64,000 nucleotides of DNA from NCBI RefSeq assembly GCF_014898815.1, contig NW_026515547.1, forward strand, positions 62,001 through 126,000, in the 5' to 3' direction. The first letter of the stretch is position 1. Every line of letters starts with the position of its first letter. Position numbers and translations under genes: made by a program. Source of the stretch: Panonychus citri (Eukaryota > Arthropoda > Arachnida > Trombidiformes > Tetranychidae). The notes beneath the pieces are model-generated. The model saw only the letters and a list, made by a program, of their open reading frames with translations. It made no database searches and was not told the DNA's origin. This document shows positions 10,998 to 18,174 of this stretch, in pieces.

Positions 10998-12491
10998 TCA
11001 CCAGTAAACTGTTGGTAATTGTTGATTGATACTTTTAACTCTTGATACTCTTGCACGTCTATTAGTTGCAACTTTACTCTGGTATCCGAGATTTTGATCA
11101 ATTGGTGAATTATTATTATTTGATTTGGTTGCGATATTAATTTTCGCTGATCTACTCTTTGTGGGCCGTGTAAATAAACCACAATAGCAATTGAGAAACT
11201 TTTCCGATAAACTAATCAACGACAAACCAAACCAGAAATTTAAACTACTTGCAAGATAAATTATCAAATCGAGAAGTGTATATTCGGGAAAATATTGATT
11301 TATCTCGAAAGGTGCTGTTGGTGCTCGTAAAAGGATAACATAAACTCCGTTTTGATCTTCATCAGTTAAGGTTCGATAGCCTTGTGGTGAATAAATTTCC
11401 TCCTCACAATCAGGCTTATCAGCGATATGATTACAATGCTGACGACAGAATTTAAAATATTTCCTTAGGCGATTTCGCTCTGTTATATTAGGGGTAAGAT
11501 ATTCACCATAATACTGATAATAACCATTCCTTAGATTGGCCTGAGAGTAATTTAAAGCTTGAATTGTCCCATAAAAGACTGACCCTATGGATGAAGCGGT
11601 CAAATTGTTGAGACAAGCGTCAATAAAGTGGAACCTTGAAGAGTAACCATAATTTGAATAGTTCCGACAAGAGACTTCATAGTTTTCTTGGCTTAAGATG
11701 TTGACAATTTTACTAAAGGTCACGATGTAAATGCCCGGTGGTTGACCATTGAAACCTATTCGATATGCTGTTTGACCTGAGCCCTGAATTAGTTTACCAA
11801 ATTCTGAAAACATGATTGTAGTTGAAGTTGTAATGGTCGATATGTTATTATTTAAATCAATGGCCATCATTTGACCGTCGTAAGGAGGTTGAAATATTTC
11901 GTGACGGGAAAATTTAATCGGACCACCCGATGAATTGTAACAATTAATGGTCAAGCAAAATAACGGTTGTCTAGAATAACGAGTGACCTCACAAGTAGAA
12001 TTGTCCTTTACCAAATAATAGCCCGATTTGGTGTCACCCAATCGTCGAAAGGTCGGAGTTAATTTGATCTTTGGAATTAAATTGTCAATATCTTTAAGAA
12101 GATTATTTAACTGGTTTACCGTTAGATTGCCCAAAATTGAATAGATTGAGGTGAACATGTCTCTGTGGGTTCCGAGGTCATCATAAAATGGCCGCTCTAA
12201 TAAAAGATCATCTAATTTATCGTCAAGAGCGGAAGCTTTGGTTAAATTGATTAAATCAAGAAAAGGGAAACACAAGGAAACACTTGGCAAAGTAATTTGA
12301 TTCGGAGTGGTCAAGTTAACCTTTGACGTTATCTCACCGGACATATAATCAATAGCAATCGAGTAAATTTGACCTCCACAAAGACAGGTCACCAGTAGAT
12401 GGATAATAATCTGAATATGTTTACGTAAATTTGGTGTACATTTTGATTTAACTGGTTGACCAATTGAGATCCCGTTGTCCATTAGGGTCAC
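10998..12491 (-). CDS. DEG/ENaC sodium channel subunit, copy C
   Basis: A single-exon frame of 497 residues with degenerin topology. TM1 is at about residues 27-50 (IIIHLLVTCLCGG), followed by a large ectodomain with several NxT/S glycosylation sites and paired cysteines. TM2 is at about 401-432 (LASSLNFWFGLSLISL). The WFGLS segment matches the selectivity region of copies A and B, but the preceding GxxGL is changed to SLN, so ion selectivity may differ. The sequence is clearly more diverged from A and B than those are from each other, so it is an older paralogue. The cytoplasmic tail is Asn/Arg/Lys-rich. Nothing in the frame is broken. Confidence 0.92.
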   Translation of the reverse strand: MTLMDNGISIGQPVKSKCTPNLRKHIQIIIHLLVTCLCGGQIYSIAIDYMSGEITSKVNLTTPNQITLPSVSLCFPFLDLINLTKASALDDKLDDLLLERPFYDDLGTHRDMFTSIYSILGNLTVNQLNNLLKDIDNLIPKIKLTPTFRRLGDTKSGYYLVKDNSTCEVTRYSRQPLFCLTINCYNSSGGPIKFSRHEIFQPPYDGQMMAIDLNNNISTITTSTTIMFSEFGKLIQGSGQTAYRIGFNGQPPGIYIVTFSKIVNILSQENYEVSCRNYSNYGYSSRFHFIDACLNNLTASSIGSVFYGTIQALNYSQANLRNGYYQYYGEYLTPNITERNRLRKYFKFCRQHCNHIADKPDCEEEIYSPQGYRTLTDEDQNGVYVILLRAPTAPFEINQYFPEYTLLDLIIYLASSLNFWFGLSLISLSEKFLNCYCGLFTRPTKSRSAKINIATKSNNNNSPIDQNLGYQSKVATNRRARVSRVKSINQQLPTVYW

Positions 12492-12795
12492 AAGAGTTTT
12501 TACCTTAATTGTTAATTTCCCATTGATTGTAATTTCGATTTCTTCTTGATTGTTTATCGGTAAAATTCAAGCTTTCCATTCATATTAATCAATTGTCATT
12601 TATCATCATCACAAATGTTTGGCTCTTTTATGTTTCTCAGTTTGTTTCATGATTAATGATTCTAATTGTTGTGACAATTTTGCTTCAACATTGATTGATA
12701 ATCACAAACATCACAAACAATTATTACGATTCACGATTTTTCGCATGAAGATTAAAGACAAACTAGGCTACCTACAGAGTTTGTAGTACAGGCAC
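12492..12795. other. Spacer upstream of ENaC copy C, ends in retroelement target site
   Basis: Contains the presumed promoter of copy C. The last 40 bases read open in the same frame as the basic tail at 16116-16251 when the retroelement is skipped. The final five bases, ggcac (12791-12795), are one copy of the target-site duplication. Confidence 0.5.
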
Positions 12796-12876
12796 TGTAA
12801 CGAAAACATTACATGTAAATTAAAAAGGGGTTGAATTTGTTTCTTTTGAGCACAATTTAATTGATTAGTTAATCTT

Positions 12877-12892
12877 TAGTCTTCACTGACTA
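12877..12892. other. LTR hairpin 1 (TAGTC/GACTA)
   Basis: A 5-bp perfect stem around loop TTCACT at 12882-12887, with flanking TTAA-type complementarity further out. The copy in the other LTR is at 15668-15683. Confidence 0.7.
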
Positions 12893-12943
12893 TTTAATTA
12901 AATCACAAGACGCAACTTTGACTATTTTAGTTAAAATGTAAAG

Positions 12944-12978
12944 GGTCAAATACGGTCTTCACTGACCGTCATTTGACC
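12944..12978. other. LTR hairpin 2, 14 bp with one bulged base
   Basis: GGTCAAAT (12944-12951) pairs with ATTTGACC (12971-12978), and ACGGTC (12952-12957) pairs with GACCGT (12964-12969). The loop is TTCACT, with a single unpaired C at 12970. The copy in the other LTR is at 15735-15769. Confidence 0.8.
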
Positions 12979-13126
12979 AGGACAATTTAGCACCACAATT
13001 ATTTGGTCTTCACTGGTCATTATACACAAATTTAATAGATATTATATATTTTATTTAATTAACAAATTATTAGAAAATTGAACAATTAAACAATTAAACA
13101 ATATTGATGAAAAATGGTGAAGATTT

Positions 13127-13162
13127 GACTTTGGTTGATCTTCACTGATCAAAACCAAAGTC
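13127..13162. other. LTR hairpin 4, 14 bp with two-base bulge
   Basis: A 10-bp outer stem (13127-13136 with 13153-13162) and GATC/GATC inner stem surround loop TTCACT at 13141-13146. AA at 13151-13152 is bulged. The copy in the other LTR is at 15920-15955. The less regular third member at about 13001-13020 keeps the loop but its stem does not pair. Confidence 0.8.
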
Positions 13163-13163
13163 A

Positions 13164-13190
13164 TTAGTTGATCTTCACTGATCTAACTAA
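13164..13190. other. LTR hairpin 5, 10 bp with one bulged base
   Basis: TTAGTT/AACTAA outer and GATC/GATC inner stems surround loop TTCACT at 13174-13179, with T at 13184 bulged. The copy in the other LTR is at 15957-15983. Confidence 0.78.
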
Positions 13191-13401
13191 TTACTTCTTC
13201 TAATTAACAAAATCTATTATTTTATAAAGAAAAATGAATTTATCGCTAGTGGGATCTAATTGAAGAGGTTTGTTTTCTGTTCAGGTTTTATCAATCAATT
13301 GATATTGTATAATATTACAACATTTCCGTCGACTTAAATTTGAGCAGTCTCTGCCAAAGCAAAGGGTTGAATTCCATATTTCAAGAAGGGCATCATAGAA
13401 T

Positions 13402-14898
13402 TTATTTGTTATCGATTTCGTCGGCACTTCTTTGTACCAACCAGTTGAAAACATTATCGTTAGGTTTATGACAGCTTAAGTTGATGATTTTATCTTTCGT
13501 ATAGTGATAGGGTTGATAATATGAAAGTGTAGGATTACAACTCGGGTAAGGTGAAGAGTAAAAATGTGAAGATAAACATTTAATTGAGTTTGATTCCAAG
13601 TAAAGATTAGGATAATTAACGTGAGCAGTTTTGTCAATCAATTTTGGTATCTCTTCAGCTAGTGGTATTTCAAGAGGATCAACTAATTCTAAAAAGGGGA
13701 AATTTTCCTCTTGTTCATTCTGTTCATTGGATTTGCATTGATTCGAATCGATCTGATCAAGATTTTCAATAATTTCAGTTTCCCTTTCGATCTCTAACGA
13801 ATGTTTAGCACTTGGTAAACTCGTGAGATTAATCAAATTTGAATTATTAATATGAATTGTTTTAGCTGCACAATCAATTATAAGATTAGCTTTTGTCATT
13901 AGATCTTGACCAATTAAAGCATCGAATTGATGTGGCAAATATTCAGTAACTTGGACAATTGTTGATATTGCAACTGCTGATTTGTCGTCACAAATTTTAA
14001 TTCTAACTTTGACTTGTCCAAGTATTTTAACTGGGCTATTGTTAACAGCTAAAGGAGGAGGTGCAAGGTATGGTTGTAAGTTTAAATTCAGTCGATCAAC
14101 TAGATTTTTACTGATTAGAGTTAAACCGGAACCTGTATCGAACATTGCTTGGACTTTCTTATTATTTAATTTGATTTCTTTATGAATTAGATTTGAATGT
14201 GGAATTGGAAAAAGTGAAGAAACTGAAGAGTTGGGTTTCTCATTGATTTGGTTGATTTTAAATGGTAATTGATTTGAATTCAAATAATTTTCATTTTCAT
14301 TGTGCTTTATTCTTGAGTTGACGGTTTTATCTACTAATTTAGCAGCATTAATAAGTTCTGTTAATGTTTGAGGATTTTGTAATGTTATTATGAATTTAGC
14401 TTGAGGTAAAAGTCTTTCAATGATGAAGATTATCATGAGCTTTTCTGGCATCTTTTTATTCATTCTCAAACATAATTCTTGAATCTGATAGACAAAGTTA
14501 GTCGTTAGCTGATTAGACGCTTGTTTGCTATAATGAAATTGATGAGAGAGATGAGCTTGATAATCAGCTGGGCAAAGGTCTGAGATCATTCTATTTCTTA
14601 ATTCATCATAAGTTTTAGGCATTTTTCGGAAAGAATGAGGACTACAGGTAACGTTGTACCATTTGCGAGCTGAACCTTGCAAATAAAAGGGAATAATCTT
14701 GAACATCTCAATAGCACCAAGACCTAAAGCACTAGAAGCTAATTCAAAGTTTATCAACCAATCAATCAAATCTTCATTATCACCTCTGAATGGCTCAATG
14801 GTGATATGATTGTTCAGGACATGGCTTGAATTAATAGTGTTAATTGTTGGGTTAAATTCGATTGGATTAAATCCAAATTGATCAGAGTAATAATTCAT
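13402..14898 (-). CDS. Retrotransposon Gag-aspartic protease polyprotein
   Basis: An intact 498-residue frame. Residues about 40-190 are a Ty3/gypsy-type Gag domain: GSARKWYN, a long helical middle part and the block KMPE-LLP-ITLQNP shared with the gag pseudogene at 72-1047. Residues about 240-350 form a retropepsin-like protease. The active-site motif is FDTGSG near residue 252, and a partner segment FDALIGQDLM matches the family's ILG-type second motif. No CCHC zinc knuckle is present, unlike the related gag at the window start, so RNA packaging must use other contacts. The C-terminal 140 residues are acidic and Ser/Pro-rich without recognised domains. Reverse transcriptase is absent. Expected role: capsid assembly and self-processing. 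Confidence 0.88.
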   Translation of the reverse strand: MNYYSDQFGFNPIEFNPTINTINSSHVLNNHITIEPFRGDNEDLIDWLINFELASSALGLGAIEMFKIIPFYLQGSARKWYNVTCSPHSFRKMPKTYDELRNRMISDLCPADYQAHLSHQFHYSKQASNQLTTNFVYQIQELCLRMNKKMPEKLMIIFIIERLLPQAKFIITLQNPQTLTELINAAKLVDKTVNSRIKHNENENYLNSNQLPFKINQINEKPNSSVSSLFPIPHSNLIHKEIKLNNKKVQAMFDTGSGLTLISKNLVDRLNLNLQPYLAPPPLAVNNSPVKILGQVKVRIKICDDKSAVAISTIVQVTEYLPHQFDALIGQDLMTKANLIIDCAAKTIHINNSNLINLTSLPSAKHSLEIERETEIIENLDQIDSNQCKSNEQNEQEENFPFLELVDPLEIPLAEEIPKLIDKTAHVNYPNLYLESNSIKCLSSHFYSSPYPSCNPTLSYYQPYHYTKDKIINLSCHKPNDNVFNWLVQRSADEIDNK

Positions 14899-14978
14899 AA
14901 TTGATAAAGTAATATGTTAAATGTTAATTGTATGATAATATGATGATAATTTGTGATAATTGAATGTATTGAGAGAAT

Positions 14979-14997
14979 AACGTCTTCACTGACAGTT
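14979..14997. other. Leader hairpin a (AACGTC / GAC-A-GTT)
   Basis: GTC/GAC plus AAC/GTT pair around loop TTCACT at 14985-14990, with A at 14994 bulged. It lies upstream of gag in element sense. Confidence 0.65.
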
Positions 14998-15048
14998 AAG
15001 GATTTTTCATTTTATAGTCTAAGGAGAGAATAAACAATCAAGAAGCAA

Positions 15049-15063
15049 GGGTCTTCACTGACC
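15049..15063. other. Leader hairpin b (GGTC/GACC)
   Basis: A 4-bp stem around loop TTCACT at 15054-15059. No long outer arm is seen. Confidence 0.6.
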
Positions 15064-15125
15064 TCACGTTTAACGATTTCGCTGAAAATCAATTGTCAGA
15101 ATGAACAAGATAAAAAAACAATCGT

Positions 15126-15154
15126 GCTAAAAGATTGGTCTTCACTGACCTTAG
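15126..15154. other. Leader hairpin c (GGTC/GACC with CTAA/TTAG arm)
   Basis: Loop TTCACT at 15141-15146, a 4-bp inner stem and a CTAA/TTAG outer arm separated by six unpaired bases on one side. Confidence 0.6.
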
Positions 15155-15566
15155 TAGCGATATTAAAAAAAAGAAGAGAAAAGATACCAAAAAAGAAGAC
15201 TTACTTTCGTAATTAAAGGATAGATGGAAATCTGTAAAGTGTGTTAATTATTTGATTTAAATACAAATTGATTTGATTAATTATTAATATGTTATTGTTA
15301 ATTGATTATTATTAATTTTTGATTATTGATTAGCTGATCTTTTAATTTTTATTATTTATAATGGTTTATTATTTGATGGTTGATTTGTTAATTGTTGATT
15401 TGTAAGTTGTTGATTTGTAAGTTGTTGATTTGTTAATTGTTCGTTTTTTTTATTTCTCATTAAAGTAACATTGAGACCACGATTTTAACGTTTATTTGAA
15501 GGTCATTTTATGGTTCGAATTAAATTGGAGAATAGATTTGCACGAAAATTAGTTCACCAAATTCAC

Positions 15567-15584
15567 CCTCACACACGGCCACCA
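15567..15584 (-). other. Putative primer binding site
   Basis: The plus strand ends GGCCACCA two bases before the 5' LTR boundary. This is the shape expected of a tRNA 3' end, so the element strand would bind that tRNA. The tRNA species was not identified with certainty. Confidence 0.5.
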
Positions 15585-15586
15585 AA

Positions 15587-16115
15587 TGTAACGAAAACAT
15601 TACATGTAAATTAAAAAGGGGTTGAATTTGTTTCTTTTGAGCACAATTTAATTGATTAGTTAATCTTTAGTCTTCACTGACTATTTAATTAAATCACAAG
15701 ACGCAACTTTGACTATTTTAGTTAAAATGTAAAGGGTCAAATACGGTCTTCACTGACCGTCATTTGACCAGGACAATTTAGCACCACAATTATTTGGTCT
15801 TCACTGGTCATTATACACAAATTTAATAGATATTATATATTTTTATTTAATTAACAAATTATTAGAAAAATTGAACAATTAAACAATTAAACAATATTGA
15901 TGAAAAATGGTGAAGATTTGACTTTGGTTGATCTTCACTGATCAAAACCAAAGTCATTAGTTGATCTTCACTGATCTAACTAATTACTTCTTCTAATTAA
16001 CAAAATCTATTATTTTATAAAGAAAAATGAATTTATCGCTAGTGGGATCTAATTGAAGAGGTTTGTTTTCTGTTCAGGTTTTATCAATCAATTGATATTG
16101 TATAATATTACAACA
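15587..16115 (-). repeat. 5' LTR (element sense), 529 bp
   Basis: The near-identical partner of 12796-13322. It should carry the element promoter. It holds the same series of TTCACT-loop hairpins. Confidence 0.93.
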
Positions 16116-16251
16116 GGCACAGAACAAAAAATCAACTGAAAGAGCTCAAAAATCTAAACCCGTTAAAAATAGAAGCAATGTCAGAGGTGGTCAGAGTCAA
16201 AAGTTATTAATGAAAAAAATGGGTCTTAAATTGACCAACAAAAAGTGTTAA
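16116..16251 (+). pseudogene. Basic reading-frame tail interrupted by the retroelement
   Basis: From the target duplication an open frame codes a Lys/Arg-rich tail ending KLLMKKMGLKLTNKKC and a stop at 16249-16251. With the retroelement skipped, the frame stays open back to about 12757, where a stop precedes it. The composition looks like the C-terminus of a nucleolar or ribosome-biogenesis protein, but I do not recognise the family. There is little room upstream for more exons before ENaC copy C. It may be a gene fragment, a small gene with a lost start, or chance. Confidence 0.35.
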
Positions 16252-16732
16252 TTAGATAATTAATCAGATTAATAAGAGGATGAGATAGAAAAGAAAGAGA
16301 AAAGGTGTGTGTGTGTGAGAGAGAGAAGGGATGAATTATGGGAGAGGAGGAAGAGTCTCAGAGGAATATAAGTTTTTTAATTGTATCAACTGCACGTCCT
16401 GGGATATTAAAACTTCGAGGTGCTGATCAAATCTTTAATTGCTCTGGTTAATTTAAGGTGCAAAGTCGAAAGAATCAACCTGAACTGGTTAGGTTTATTG
16501 TGAGGTAAAAATGATTGTCAATAATAGACGAAGTTTATTGGTACAACTTGGCAACCTATTTGTGGCACCTATTACAAACAACTACAGTGGATTCTATTAA
16601 TATTTGATGAATTAGTTAACAAACAAATTAAAAGAAATTTAAATTACTTTTTGTTTGAATTGTGACTTATTTTCGCAGGTGAAATACGATTTCCTATTTT
16701 AAAGCTTAAAACATACAGATAGTTTTCGTTGG

Positions 16733-16775
16733 TTGACATAAAAAGGATGAGTTTTTTAAGATCCTTCGTCATTTC
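16733..16775 (+). promoter_or_regulatory. Possible core promoter of the small secreted peptide gene
   Basis: A TATA-like CATAAAAAGG at about 16735-16744 is followed about 30 bases later by a TCATTTC initiator-like site. The predicted leader would be about 190 bases. Confidence 0.35.
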
Positions 16776-16961
16776 AACAGTTTAATCTAAACAACAACGA
16801 ATATTATTTTATTATTAATAAATATTTTGTTCTAAAAGCAACATCACCGTTTTCAATTTCATTCTCATTTTCTTGATCAATAGCAACAATTAAAATTTCT
16901 CTTTAATTTTTTCTATTCGAATAAAGTTATCATCCTCGCTCATCATCAACGAATCATAATT

Positions 16962-17183
16962 ATGAATTTCCAGTTTTTCCTAACTTTTGTATCAGTTCTG
17001 GTATCTTTCATTGGAACATCTTTAGCACGTGCCCCTTCAACTACTGGTATTGCGTCGGCAGTTACACCTGCTGAGGTAAGCACACCAGGAACTATGACTG
17101 GTCCCGATGGAAGTCCTACCAAAATAATATTCCCACATTCAGCTGTTTCAAATATGGTGTATACTACAACTCCCCTACCTTAA
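16962..17183 (+). CDS. Small secreted Pro/Thr-rich peptide, unknown function
   Basis: A 73-residue single-exon frame. Residues 1-22 are a clear signal peptide (hydrophobic FFLTFVSVLVSF, then GTSLARA). The mature part of about 50 residues is rich in Thr, Pro, Ser and Ala, has no cysteine and ends YTTTPLP. A TATA-like promoter lies upstream and an AATAAA at 17257-17262 lies 74 bp past the stop, which supports a real transcript. No family is recognised. Possibilities include a cuticle, silk or salivary secreted peptide. The context gives no further clue. Confidence 0.6.
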   Translation: MNFQFFLTFVSVLVSFIGTSLARAPSTTGIASAVTPAEVSTPGTMTGPDGSPTKIIFPHSAVSNMVYTTTPLP

Positions 17184-17256
17184 TATCCACTCATCATCCA
17201 AAAAGAGTTGATCACAAACTGGCAACGTCAAATGATGATATGTGATAAAACAAAAC

Positions 17257-17262
17257 AATAAA
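17257..17262 (+). terminator. Polyadenylation signal of the secreted peptide gene
   Basis: A canonical AATAAA on the plus strand, 74 bp past the stop at 17183. Confidence 0.6.
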
Positions 17263-18174
17263 ATAATTCCTAGCATTCTAGTAATCCGTTTCTAATTTTA
17301 TTATATTTGTATTTTGTATATTAACTAGGCATAATTCAGCCGAAGTGACGTCTGAGTGCTTGTACTTTATCGAGTGTGACTTTAAAGAAAAGCAAGAAAT
17401 TTTATGTGAGTGATCTGAATTGTCATTTTTGAGTTCTCGTCCCTAGAAAATTAAGTTTCTTGAAGTAAAGTCTCGGACAATTATGGTTTCTAATAGTATT
17501 CTTGTATTATTAAATGATTATTGATTCGAAAATTTTTAGATTGTTATTGTTATTAATTGGACTTTATTATTAAGAAAAAAAACTATTTCTTTTAAATCTC
17601 TATTGATTTTTTTTCAATTGTTAGTAAATTGTTTTTATCTTTTTACAATGATGTGTGATTAGGATTAAAAAAAGTTGATCACTCTCAAATTGATATTCTG
17701 ATTGTAACGGAAATGATAATACACACAATAATTAACATAATATTGATGAGGATGATGATAAATATAATACATTTTGCTTTTGATTTGGTTATAAGGATGG
17801 AAGCCACAATTAGTTGGGAATGGTTAATTGAAAACTTTAAAATTTTGTTGCATTGGACAACAGCATTTAATTAATTAGCATTAATTTGACTTGATATGAC
17901 TGGTATCGCAATAATTGACTTGATATAATATTGATCCAATTTTGACTTGACTTATTTGATTGCACAATTTAATAATGCCTACGGTTAATTGTAACTATCA
18001 GCTTTTCGTTGTTGATTCGATGGCAATTTTTTTCGTAAAGCACTCACTTTAACACTAAATTTATTTAATCAATAGTTTCCTGCTTTTGGTAATTGTTTGG
18101 TTTCGTTGTTATCGTGATAAAAAAACGTTGATTTCAATTGTGTGTCTGGACTTTTTTGTTTTTGGCTTCCTCCC
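17263..18174. other. Spacer between the secreted peptide gene and MROH1
   Basis: AT-rich, with convergent 3' ends on either side. No further gene is seen. Confidence 0.5.

Larger units (their letters stand above)
12796..13322 (-). repeat. 3' LTR (element sense), 527 bp
   Basis: Matches 15587-16115 except for two single-base length differences in T and A runs. It contains at least four hairpins with a TTCACT loop and an AATAAA in element sense near 13032. Confidence 0.93.
12796..16115 (-). mobile_element. Young non-autonomous Gag-protease LTR retrotransposon
   Basis: Two LTRs (12796-13322 and 15587-16115) begin TG and end CA and differ visibly only by two one-base homopolymer length changes. 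Five-base duplications ggcac flank the element at 12791-12795 and 16116-16120. The internal region is only about 2.26 kb and holds one intact minus-strand frame with Gag and aspartic protease, but no reverse transcriptase, RNase H or integrase. It must therefore move using enzymes of a related element. A primer-binding-site-like sequence ending GGCCACCA (plus strand, 15577-15584) lies two bases inside the 5' LTR. No clear polypurine tract is seen. The near identity of the LTRs shows a recent insertion. Confidence 0.93.

Noticed and set aside
13001..13020. A third LTR member with loop TTCACT
   Set aside because: The flanks (GGTC and GGTC) do not pair, so it is not listed as a hairpin. It may be a decayed one.
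12796..16115. Repeated TTCACTGA spacing suggested a CRISPR-like array
   Set aside because: Eukaryotic context, irregular spacing, no conserved full repeat, and the repeat unit is the loop of hairpins inside a retroelement.
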